The position numbers and the translations under genes are program-made. A model generated the notes under the pieces. That model was not told where the DNA came from, ran no database searches, and was given only the letters and a program-made list of their open reading frames with translations. From Macrotis lagotis (lineage: Eukaryota > Chordata > Mammalia > Peramelemorphia > Peramelidae): 64,000 nt of DNA. The stretch is from assembly GCF_037893015.1 (NCBI RefSeq), contig NC_133661.1, positions 248,864,962-248,928,961 on the forward strand, in the 5' to 3' direction. This document shows, one piece after another, positions 54,718 through 64,000 of this stretch (its first letter is position 1; each line of letters opens with the position of its first letter).

Positions 54718-54935
54718 GGTATAGGGCATAGAGTGATGAACCTTGAGTCAGGAAGACTCTTTAGCCACTGAGTGACCCTGGGTAAGTCACTTTACCCTAT
54801 TTGCCTTAGTTTCCTCATTTCTCAAATGAATTGGAGACAGAAATGTCAAACCTCCAGTATCATTGCCAAGAAAACCCCAAATGTGTCCTAAAGAGTTGGA
54901 TATGACTGAAAATGACAGAACAACAACTGCTTGCA
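54718..54935 (+). repeat. SINE with RTE-like tail
   Basis: 'gagtgaccctgggtaagtca', 'gccaagaaaaccccaaatgt', 'gttggatatgactgaaaatg'. Confidence 0.88.
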
Positions 54936-55872
54936 TGCTTTGATTAATAAAGTTTCATTGTATCCATTGGAAGTCTAATTAGTGTTTCTGCTCTTTGCAG
55001 AAGGAACAGTAAATTGACTGTACAGGTGCATGTTATTTGACTCTTGACTCAAGAATTCTTGCCCCTATTCCATGCTGTCACCCAAAATAAATGGCAGTTA
55101 TTTTCCTTTTTCTGTTGGTTCCTTCTCCCTTGTCTACAAACATGCTAACTTCTCCAAATTTTCACAAAATTTTCTTTGACATTGGCATCTTTTGAAACTC
55201 CTGTTTTATATTTCTTCTCCCCTTTTCTGGTCTACTTGTAGAAGTAGTTAATATCTTATGCTTTCTTCCTTTTCTCACTACCCTTTGCCATCAGGTTTCT
55301 GTTGCAACTGCTCTACTGAAACTGCTCTCTCCAAGAAGTAACCTCATAATTGCCAAATTCCAAAGATCTTTTCTTAGTCTTTATCTTCTTTGATCTTTCT
55401 CTTGTTTTAGACACTTATTGATACCACCACTCCCTTCCTTCCCCCTTTCACCACACTTCTTTCTCCACCTTTTGTGACATTGCCTTGCCTTAGTCCTCCT
55501 CCTACCTGTTTCTCTTCTTGCCCACTTAAGTATGGGAATTCCCCAAGACTCTCTCCTTGGACATTTAGTCTCTTTTCTTTCTACAGTGATCTCCCTTGAT
55601 GATATCATCTACTCTCATGATTAATTCTATGCAGATGATTCACAAATCTGTATCTCTATCCTCTAAGATCCCCAGTTCTCTTGCCTAAGTACCAAGCTCT
55701 CATTTCCAACATCTGCTAAATTTATATCTGGATGGCCTGCCAGCACCTAAAATAACCAGTCCCCATACTGGACTCATTTTCACAAAACTCTCCTCTCAAC
55801 TTTATTATTCCTAGTGGTGGTACCATCATTCTCCCTTTTATTTCAGTTATCTTTATCTTTTCTTTCCCCTCA

Positions 55873-56098
55873 GGCAGCTAGGTGACTCAGTAGAGAGATT
55901 GGGGCTTGGGGTCAGGAAGATTGAGTTAAAAAATGTAAACATAGGCAAATCATTTGAACTTCTATTTGCCTCAGTTTCCTCAATTTTAAAATGGGGATAA
56001 TGATAACACAACTTCCTGAATGATTAGAAGGATCAAATGAGACAATATTTGTAAAACACTTTATAAACTAATAATCAATGCTGTTATTATTGTTAGTT
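55873..56098 (+). repeat. MIR-type SINE inside L2
   Basis: 'gcagctaggtgactcagtag', 'tttgcctcagtttcctcaat', 'atttgtaaaacactttataa'. Confidence 0.82.
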
Positions 56099-56198
56099 TG
56101 TCCTTTATTTTTAAAAACACCAATGACAGCACAGGATGAGGTCTTGGGCTTGGGCATGAATTGGGTTTAAATGAGGAGCAATTGCATAAAATCATCAG

Positions 56199-56268
<70 letters not shown>

Positions 56269-56640
56269 AGTCATTGAAATTCAATGGAAAGACAAAAAAC
56301 ACAGGATGATAGGTGATGGTCCAGGATGCAGATTACATTTTACCTAGGTCTATGCTTTTCATAATGTCTGCTACAGTCACCTTCTTGGTTTTTGGAACAA
56401 AGTGTTTTCATTTATCCATCCCACCAAGGAAGCTTTTACATTCATGGGGTAGACATCTCACTCGCCAAATAGATATGAGGTCTGTCAGTTTTCCCTAAGC
56501 CTAGTTTAGACAGTTGGCCAAGATAGTCTTATTGAGTTGTGACCTCAGAGCATCCTACAGTTTCTTGGAGTCACGGGTAAGAGTAGAGTGTCAGATGGAT
56601 AATGAGCTGCCCTGAAAAGAGTTCAGCAAATCCTCATATC
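56099..56640 (-). repeat. RTE-related repeat, antisense, with (CT)n
   Basis: 56099-56200 'aacaccaatgacagcacagg', a CT run at 56200-56267 (about 33 units), then 56268-56640 'cagagtcattgaaattcaat' and 'cctacagtttcttggagtca'. Confidence 0.65.
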
Positions 56641-56917
56641 AGGGGTGCTACTCCTCTTTGAATAATCTGAACACCCCAATTCCTTTCTCCCTTTACCTTC
56701 TATAGCTAATCAGTTGACAAGTCTCATCATTTCTCCATTCAGAACCTCTTTAATATTCATATTCATTCTCTCCTCTCCATTCACAATGTCATACCCCAAA
56801 TAAAACTTTCTCTAATAGTATCTAAACTGGTCTCCCTGACTCCTATGACTATCATTTCTAATCTAGCCTTCACAGATAAATCCACATAATCTTCCTAATG
56901 CACAGGTGTGACCCCCT

Positions 56918-57076
56918 GGGGTGGCTAGGTGGTGCAATGGTTAGAACACCAGCCCTAGAGTCAGGAGTACTTGAGTTCAATTCCAGCCTCAGACATTTTA
57001 ATAATTACCTAGCTGTGTGGCCTTGGGCAAGCCACTTAACCCCATTGCCTTGCAAAAACCTAAAAAAAAAAAAAAA
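56918..57076 (+). mobile_element. WSINE1-like SINE inside L2
   Basis: 'ggggtggctaggtggtgcaa' to 'gccttgcaaaaacctaaaaa'. Confidence 0.93.
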
Positions 57077-57247
57077 AGATGCACCCTCCCACCCCACCCC
57101 CTAGTTCTTTTGAAGCATTTTTCTATTCCTCTAGGGTAAAATTCAAATTTTTTTGCCTAGAATTTAGACTTTTGAAATTTGGCTCCATTTATCTTTCTAA
57201 ACACCTATCAAAGTATTCACCTTCATTTTCTGTATAAGTCAGTCAAA

Positions 57248-57420
57248 GTGGACTGCTAACTAGGAGGACCTGAGTTCAAATTCAGCATCATTCATTTGCT
57301 ACTTGTGTGGCCTTGGGTAAGTCACTTAACCCTATTTGTCTCAGTTTCTCATCTGTAAAATACCAAGAAAGTCCTAAATGGGATTATAGAGAGACTAGCA
57401 TGACAGAAACATCTCAACAA
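57248..57420 (+). repeat. SINE with shortened RTE-like tail
   Basis: 'gtggccttgggtaagtcact', 'gtctcagtttctcatctgta', 'agaaagtcctaaatgggatt'. Confidence 0.82.
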
Positions 57421-57599
57421 CAGAAAACTCTTTTGATCTCTCCTGCCTCAATGTTCTTGCCTGGAACAAATTCTTTCCATATCTCTTCCTTTAAAGTCCA
57501 ACTCAGAAGACATGACCTCCATGAATCCTCACCTGATTCTCTCCTTCCTCCATCTCCTCTTCAGGAATTTATCTTTTCTTGCTCAAATTTCTTATACTT

Positions 57600-57760
57600 G
57601 GGTGGAACAGTGGATAAAGTTCTGGACTTGGAGACAGGAAGAACTGATTCCAAATCCTGTTTCAGACATTTACTAGAATGTGACCCTGAGGCATATATCC
57701 TCTCCCAACCTCAGTTCCCTCATCACACAATGGCAGCTATTATTATTCTTTCCTATCTTT
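57600..57760 (+). repeat. MIR-type SINE inside L2
   Basis: 'gtggaacagtggataaagtt', 'aacctcagttccctcatcac'. Confidence 0.78.
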
Positions 57761-57935
57761 ATGATATTAAATTTCCCTTCATCCTTATTTGTGTTATTAT
57801 TTTTATTATTATAATTGTAGTTATATATTATTATTATTATCTCTGCTATTTGAGAGGGCAGGGACCTTTGTTTTTTTAGTGCTGAATACACAATAAAAAT
57901 TTATTAAATTTTTATTGAATTAAATTGAATGCAAC

Positions 57936-58455
57936 TAAATTTTGAGGTTAAGTATCATACCTTATCTTTCTCTGTGCCTTCCCCAATTATGAACCCTGTT
58001 CTAGATAGAGGTTAGATATAGCACATAGCTAATGTGCACTTGGAAGTCATGCCCTATTATTCTATCCTATCTCCTTTGGAGTAAGGCAGACTTAATGTGG
58101 AAAAGAATCCTTTCTTCCCTTTCTCATATAAAATTCAAGAGCTACCCCAGTATCATTCACTTGATATTTTTTATGATGGTAATTTTAGTCATCTTTGTTG
58201 CAATTATTTTTGGGGGTAGATTTGAAAATTTACTTTCAATTTAAATACAAAATGAGAAAAGAAAAAATTATCATCTATGCAGCAAAATATAGGAAAGGAT
58301 TCAACAGAAAACAAATTCAAGAAAACCTAATAAATATTGAACATTGTTTTCAAAACAGCTCAGCTTTTCTTTGCATCTTTGTAGGTTTTTGTTAATTTCT
58401 ACTATGTATTTTTTTACTTTATTTTCTCCTTTTCCCCTTGCCTTAAAGAAGCAGC
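57936..58455. other. Unassigned stretch
   Basis: A/T-rich; short open frames at 58032-58395 have no resemblance to known proteins. Confidence 0.35.
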
Positions 58456-58630
58456 TATATCTATATATACACACATAGATCTATAATCATACACATATTT
58501 ATACATATACACAAAGCAGCTATATCTATATACATATATCTATAATCATATACACATATACACAAAAACTATATCATCATATATAATCACACACATATAT
58601 AAAACTATAATCATATACATACACACACAC

Positions 58631-58680
<50 letters not shown>

Positions 58681-58690
58681 TTACATATAC
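58456..58690. repeat. ACATAT/(TA)n low-complexity tract
   Basis: TATATC, ACACATAT and pure TA units in several repeated modules, for example 'agcagctatatctatatata' and again near 58517. Confidence 0.88.
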
Positions 58691-58699
58691 ACAAAAAAC

Positions 58700-59110
58700 T
58701 ACATAAAATACCATACTATCTATATTTCTACTTGTCATCTCTTTCTCTGGAAGTGGACAGCATCTTCCTTCACAGGTCCAAGTCTTTCTGTTTTTTTGAA
58801 ATCAACCAGCTCATCATTTCCAATAACATACCAATATTCCAACCCAATCATATTCTATTTAAGAGATTGTCTATGAAAGTTTTCCCCCAATTTTCTGTAT
58901 TGTTTTCATTTTTGTCTACATAGATTTTATTTATACAAGAAAATTTTAATTTAAAATAATGAAAATTATCCATTTTATTCTTCAACAATGCTCTTACCTT
59001 ATAATATAGTTTAAGTTCTGATACTACTAAATGTCCCTTTCCTTTTATCCCCCCCTAGTTTTTTTTAAAGTTCTTGACCTTTTGCTCTTCCATATGAACT
59101 TCATTATTGC
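58700..59110 (-). repeat. L1 ORF2 fragment, antisense
   Basis: 'gaaagttttcccccaatttt', 'ttttatttatacaagaaaat' and 'aatgaaaattatccatttta' reverse-complement the L1 region represented in sense at 62230-62400. Confidence 0.7.
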
Positions 59111-59314
59111 TTTTTCTAACTCACTAAAATAACCTTTTTAGTGGTTTAATTGGTATCTCAATTCTTACCTAGCACTTAGTCATGGAATGGGTGTTGTTGC
59201 CTCAGGCAAATAACAACAAAAACTATCTTCTCATCTCTCTTACCTGGAGCATTTACGCCCTTGCCTAGAACAAATTCCCTCCACATCTCTGCTTACTAAA
59301 ATGGATTCTCTTTA

Positions 59315-59510
59315 CCTGGGCAAAACTTGAATTTAGAAAGACCAAGGTCATCCACTGCATTCTGAGTCATTAGCAGTCCTCTTGACTTGTCTTGCCACTG
59401 AACTTTGATGACTGGAAGAGAGGTTGATGACTTTGTTCAGCTCTGCCTCATTTAAAGTAAGTCAATATTTCACCCTGATGTTGTTGTTGAGGGATGAACA
59501 ATAATTATGC
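59315..59510 (+). repeat. RTE-related marsupial repeat, sense
   Basis: 'agaccaaggtcatccactgc', 'gaactttgatgactggaaga', then a degenerate tail with GTTGTTGTTG. Same family as 17130-17362. Confidence 0.65.
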
Positions 59511-59589
59511 AGGTAAAGGAAAATTCATAACTACAATGTACAATCATCATCATACAAGTATTTTAAAATAATATTTCATGTATTTTACA

Positions 59590-59822
59590 GATAACACTAA
59601 TAACAACCACAGCTCACATTTACATAGGTCTTTAAGTTTCACCAGGGACTTCCCTCCCAATAACCTTGTGAGCTAAGGAATACAATTATTATTCCTATTT
59701 TACAGATGAGGAAAACTGCAGCTCAAAGAGATTAAATAACTAGTCCATGATCACATAAATAGCATCAATATTCAAATTCTTCTGATTTGTAATTTAGCAG
59801 TCATCCCACTATGCCTATCGTG
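59590..59822 (-). repeat. MIR/Ther-type SINE, antisense
   Basis: 'cagctcacatttacataggt', 'ttttacagatgaggaaaact', 'catcccactatgcctatcgt'. Confidence 0.82.
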
Positions 59823-59974
59823 ATGAGACTAAGGAATAGAGAAAGACTGGGGAAGCAAGGGGAAAGAAGGTTGAGATTTGAAATCTTACTTCCTAAGACT
59901 GTCCTTTTTTCTATTTCTATTCTATTTCTTTTGTCTCTCAGAAACAGTTGATATTTCAAACTTTAAATAGGCTG

Positions 59975-60135
59975 AGTATACCTTCCCTGATTTCTAACAC
60001 AGCACCTCCATATAGTCTTCCTTGACCACCTCTATTCCGATTGATATCATCAGTCTCCTCAAATTGAACTTTGCCTGGATTTCTCATAACCATATCACTC
60101 CTTACCTTGTGTCAGTTGTTTATATATACAAGTCA
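59975..60135 (+). repeat. L2 fragment, sense
   Basis: 'atagtcttccttgaccacct' and 'ccttaccttgtgtcagttgt'. Confidence 0.6.
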
Positions 60136-60640
60136 TCTCCCTTTGCTGTATCCAATCAATAGAGATCACCCCAAGTAAAAACCTGTTTTAGTTTTTGCTT
60201 TTCCTTTCCTTTGGACTGTCCCAAAAAACACTTGATATCTTAAATTGGATGAGAAAATTCAATTTTCATAATGCCCCTGACAGCTAGTGCTGAGGTTTTG
60301 CAAACAAACATTCAACTGAAGAAATATTTAGTATCAATATGGCCTTTGGCAACCTTTGCCCCAAATTCCCATAGCCACAAATGAACTGTTCTCATGACTA
60401 AATATGATGCCTTACATAAAATAACCATTCAAAAAGTATTTGTGGAATTGAACTGAATTTGTTAAATAAATGCAGGTGGACACTGTACTATCTGTACCGG
60501 GCAACATCCCAAGTCTTTCAGGGATCCAATTATAATTATATAACCTCACATTAAAAACAAAAGAACACTATCTTATCCAATGTCCAATCTTTAATAATAA
60601 TTGTCATTTATTTAAATCTTCATTTATATTTTTGAATTCT
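60136..60640. other. Unassigned stretch
   Basis: A/T-rich without recognisable elements. Confidence 0.35.
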
Positions 60641-61010
60641 CTAAGAGTACTATGACATCAGGGAGGTGATGTCATGACAAACACAAGAATTGGATTTGAG
60701 TGTGGTGGTGCTGGAAGACAGAGAGGAAAAAGAACTTATTTATGAGGATAACAGCAAATATGGCAGAGCTGAAAATAGAATAATCTTGGGTAGTCATTTT
60801 CATTTTTTTTATAGAGGTAGATTATAAATATAGAGCTATAAAAAACTTTAGAAGGCATGTAATCGAATCCCTTCATTTTACAGATGAGGAAACGGAGATC
60901 CAGAGAGGAAAAATGATTTGTCCAAGGTTACACAGCTAATAAAATAGAAACGATGGATTATTACCCAGATCTTTGATCCCCTAGCCAGCTCTATTTTCAC
61001 TCCACCACCC
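60640..61010 (-). repeat. RTE-related piece and MIR, antisense
   Basis: 60640-60715 'tatgacatcagggaggtgat' matches 52330. 60845-61010 'ttttacagatgaggaaacgg' is antisense MIR. Confidence 0.7.
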
Positions 61011-61280
61011 AGTTTTCTCCCAAGGAGTTTAGAGAATTTATGGTCCAGAAGGATGCTGCGTAAGTAGTTTTGGTACCTAGTATCAGCCACCATCTTGTAT
61101 GTGTTTTAAGACCAAGAATCTGCAGTCTTTGGAAGCCAGAAAGAACTAAAAAGTGTACATGGTATCTGGCGCCACCTCGTGGAAAAATAATCACTTTCCA
61201 TGAAACCCAGGTCTTTTAAGATCACCCATATATAATTTAAGACTGAGGTACAAAATACCCTATTAAAAGAAACTATTTTG

Positions 61281-61441
61281 GTTGGGCGGCTAGGTGGAGC
61301 AGTGGCTAAAGTACCGGCCCTGGACTCAGGAATACCTGGGTTCAAAACCGGCCTCAGACACTTAATAATTACCTAGCTGTGTGGCCTTGGGCAAGCCACT
61401 TAACCCCATTTGCCTTGCAAAAGCCTTTAAAAAAAAAAAAA
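61281..61441 (+). mobile_element. WSINE1-like SINE with target duplication
   Basis: 'ttgggcggctaggtggagca' to an A-run. Flanked by 'aagaaactattttg' (61267-61280) and 'aagaaaccattttg' (61442-61455), one mismatch. Confidence 0.95.
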
Positions 61442-61544
61442 AAGAAACCATTTTGAGTACATCCTCTATGGAGGATTTAGGTGAGTACATGAATGAAATA
61501 TACTGGCTTTAATCTGCACCTACCTTGAGGGTTTATCATAGGAT

Positions 61545-61890
61545 CTTGAAATTGGGATTAAGGCCCCTTAGAGGTTTTCAGTACAACCTCCTGATTTTAC
61601 AACTGAGACCAGGCAAGTGGGTTGATGTTAAGATCATAGAAGTAATAGATATCAGGACTGAGATCTGTAAGACCATAGGCCCCTTAACCTATTTTCCTTT
61701 AATCTTAAAAAGTAATTAGCTTATTTTTATTTATTATTATTTTATTCTTTCAATTACATGTAAAAACAATTTTCGACATTTTTTAAAATTTTGAGTTCCA
61801 AATTCCTTCCTTCCCTTCCAGCCTTCTTAAGAAGGCAAACAGTTTGATATATACATGTTCAGTCATGCAAAACATACAAAGCATCCAAGT
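61545..61890 (-). repeat. MIR then L1 3' end, both antisense
   Basis: 61545-61690 is a degenerate MIR. 61735-61890 reads 'caattacatgtaaaaacaat' and 'ttttaaaattttgagttcca', the L1 tail. Confidence 0.65.
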
Positions 61891-61964
61891 ATCTCCCAGG
61901 TCCCCAGGACTCTTTCGGAAGGGAATTTTATGAAGTCAAAATTATTTTTAAAATAGCACTAAGA

Positions 61965-62700
61965 TGGGTTAGGTACATGGGACTATGTAAATGACTATGG
62001 TAATCTACCATTTGATAAACTCAAAGACTCCAGCTTCTGGGATAAGAACTCCCTATTAGACAAAAACTGATGGGAAAACAGTCTGGCAGAAACTAGGTGT
62101 AGACAAACATCTCACACCCTATACTAAGATAAGGTCGAACTGGGTACATGATTTAGACAATAAAGGGTGATATCATAAGTCAACTAGAAGAGTATGGAGT
62201 GTTTACCTGTCTGATCTATGGAGAAGGAAAGAATTTATGGCCAATCAAGAGATAGAGAACATTACAAAATGCAAATGAATAATTTTGAGTACATTAAATT
62301 AAAAAAGGTTTTGCACAAACAAAATAAATGCAAAGATTAGAAGGAAAGAATAAGCTGGGAAATAATTTTTACAGTGTTTTTGATAAAAACCTCATTTTAA
62401 AAATAGAGAACTGAGACAGCTTTATAAGAATACAAGTCATTTTCCAATTAATAAATGGTCAAGGAATATGAACAGAGTTTTTAGAAGTAACATCAAAAGA
62501 TTTGTGATGGAAAATGCCATTCACATATTCAGAGAAAGAATTATGGAGTCTGAATGCAGATTGAAGGATACTCTTTTCATTTTTTTAAATTTGTGTTTTC
62601 TTTCTCATGGTTTTCCCCTTTTGTTCTGATTCTTTCACAACATGGCTAATAAATGATTTTAAATGATTGTATAGGGATAACCTATAAAATTAAACTGAGA
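61965..62700 (+). repeat. L1 ORF2 3' part and 3' UTR, crossing into the right repeat copy
   Basis: 'ctccagcttctgggataaga', 'aactgggtacatgatttaga', 'gtctgatctatggagaagga', 'tacaagtcattttccaatta', 'gtcaaggaatatgaacagag' and 'aaagaattatggagtctgaa' are in L1 order without a break at 62461/62462. Confidence 0.82.
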
Positions 62701-63681
62701 TGTTATTTGCCTGTTAAAATACTCTTCCCTTTCCCAACTACATATCTGTGTAAAAGCTGGATTTTTCTTCACATTATTCAGCCAAAACAATGTGAATCTA
62801 TCACATCAGATTGAATGTAGAAATGGATATAAAAATTCATCTGTCTTCTATTAAGCTAGACATTTAGAAGAGCTGCAAAAATATGTAAAATAATATCACT
62901 CTTCTAACTTTTTGTTTTAGAAAAATATAACAATTTTTCATAAAAGGTTATTTGTATGGCCATGTGATTTTATTATTTTTAAATGAAAGAATGTTTGCTG
63001 TTTTATTATTAGTTTTAAAAAATTGAGCATCTAAACATTTATCAATTTTATTTTCTATAATTGAATATATCAATAAGTTAATCCATATAAACAAAAGTTC
63101 TTTGGGGTTCTCAATAAAAAAAAGTCTGAGAATGATAGTTTAAGATATTGAAATAGATTTTTTAAAAAATTTTGTATTTTACAAATAATGGCACTAGAAT
63201 TTAGTAATCCATCTGAGTGTTTCCTTCCAGTGATACATTTATAGGCTGGGGGCGGCAGGGGGAATCTATAATTTGCTAATATAGAGAACTTCTGAATGAG
63301 AAAATTCTCTCTCACGATACAGATCAGAATCTTCTCTGTTATTTTTAGTCTTGAGACTTATCTAAAACAGTGAGAAATTAAGTGACTTCCCAGGGTCATT
63401 TAGCCATCAAGTATGAGAGTTGAGATTTCATCATTCAATCAATTAATCAACAGATACTCTGTTGGGGTAGGAGATACAAGAGCAAAGACATGTAGAGTCT
63501 ATAATAGATTGCTTTCTGTCAGGGGGGGAGTGGGGAAGGGAGAGAGGGAGAGATATACAAAACTCACAAAGAGCTTACTTTGCAATGGAGGAGATAAATG
63601 CACTTAAAATATATTTAGTATAAATATAAATGTTAAATGTAAAAAAAGTAGTTAAATACAAGGTAGTTTGGTCTACTAGGT

Positions 63682-63741
<60 letters not shown>

Positions 63742-64000
63742 AGAGAGAGAGAGAGATCCCGATGATATATTTGTACTGTAAGCTCTTAATACACTTACCC
63801 CTTTAATACACTGCCTTGGACTTATTCTTAACTATGTTTCAACACAGCAACATAGGGCTGAGTTTCTAATGTGGCCCCAACATTTTATATAATAGAGGTC
63901 TTAAAAAAAATTAAATATTTTATTTATTTATTTTTCCAATGACATGAAATGGTAGTTTTCAACAATCACTTTTTTTGCAAAGTTTTGAGTTTTATATATC
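62462..64000 (+). repeat. Right copy of the near-identical direct repeat
   Basis: This repeats the window start at an offset of 62461 bp, growing to 62499 after the expanded (TA)n at 63681-63740. The L1-derived sequence of 61965-62461 runs straight into it, so 62462 is not a true junction; the match simply begins where the window begins. Confidence 0.95.
63681..63740. repeat. (TA)n microsatellite, long allele
   Basis: About 28-30 TA units, against about eight in the otherwise matching left copy (1223-1238). Confidence 0.95.

Larger units (their letters stand above)
55080..57935 (+). repeat. Long L2 relic with several later insertions
   Basis: Sense L2 blocks keep their order: 55080-55870 ('aagtatgggaattccccaag', 'tctatgcagatgattcacaa', the catalytic-region DNA), 56680-56915 ('aactggtctccctgactcct'), 57080-57245 ('gtaaaattcaaatttttttg'), 57425-57600 ('gaagacatgacctccatgaa') and 57840-57935 (3' end 'gagagggcagggacctttgt'). 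The gaps are filled by younger SINEs and an RTE-related repeat. No frame survives. Confidence 0.8.

Noticed and set aside
57307..57879. 190-codon plus-strand frame
   Set aside because: It reads through a SINE tail, L2 and another SINE in succession; chimaeric repeat DNA.
62461..62462. A duplication breakpoint exactly at 62461/62462
   Set aside because: L1 homology is continuous across it; the match begins there only because the window begins at base 1.

Overview
This window reads as nuclear DNA of a marsupial, most probably an Australian one and perhaps a dasyurid. The basis is repeat content. There are many near-consensus copies of a tRNA-head SINE ending in 'gccttgcaaaaacctaaaa' (WSINE1-like by my recollection). 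They sit among older MIR/Ther-type and L2 fragments, RTE pieces with the marsupial-type 3' end, marsupial-type L1 3' ends with a G-rich tract, and a HAL1 (half-L1) element. Family names are from memory and were not checked against a library.

The only gene I can support is JDP2 (Jun dimerization protein 2) on the minus strand. Two coding exons are visible: the basic region at 44571-44675, and the leucine zipper, C-terminus and stop at 29459-29644. They are joined in phase 0 across a 14.9-kb intron with canonical splice sites. A GC-richer 3' UTR runs down to about 28417. The exons for the N-terminal roughly 67 residues should lie at higher coordinates, but I did not find them between 44676 and 64000. 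They may be beyond the window or in the 100-N gap at 49980-50079.

Layout. 1-1501 is one copy of a near-identical direct repeat whose other copy is 62462-64000. 1500-28400 is intergenic: MIR, L2, L3/CR1, SINEs, three hAT-like MITE families, and one probable endogenous retrovirus remnant (LTR-like 13152-13650, unbroken 168-codon frame 13741-14247). 28417-44675 is the 3' part of JDP2; its intron holds a 7SL RNA pseudogene (32553-32840) and a nearly complete HAL1 (38909-41545), among SINEs and microsatellites. 44676-62461 is repeat-rich and presumably upstream intron of JDP2: L1, L2, an RTE inverted pair, a 2.8-kb L2 relic with later insertions, LTR-like pieces and the gap.

The most important observation is the pair of window ends. 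About 1.5 kb at each end matches at roughly 99 percent, 62.46 kb apart, differing by about nine substitutions, a two-base T-run indel and a (TA)n length change of about 20 units. L1 homology runs unbroken across 62461/62462, so the duplicated unit extends left of base 1. With an assembly gap lying between the copies, this is either a recent tandem duplication of more than 62 kb or two haplotypes placed side by side. I saw no new biochemical system, CRISPR array or operon here.
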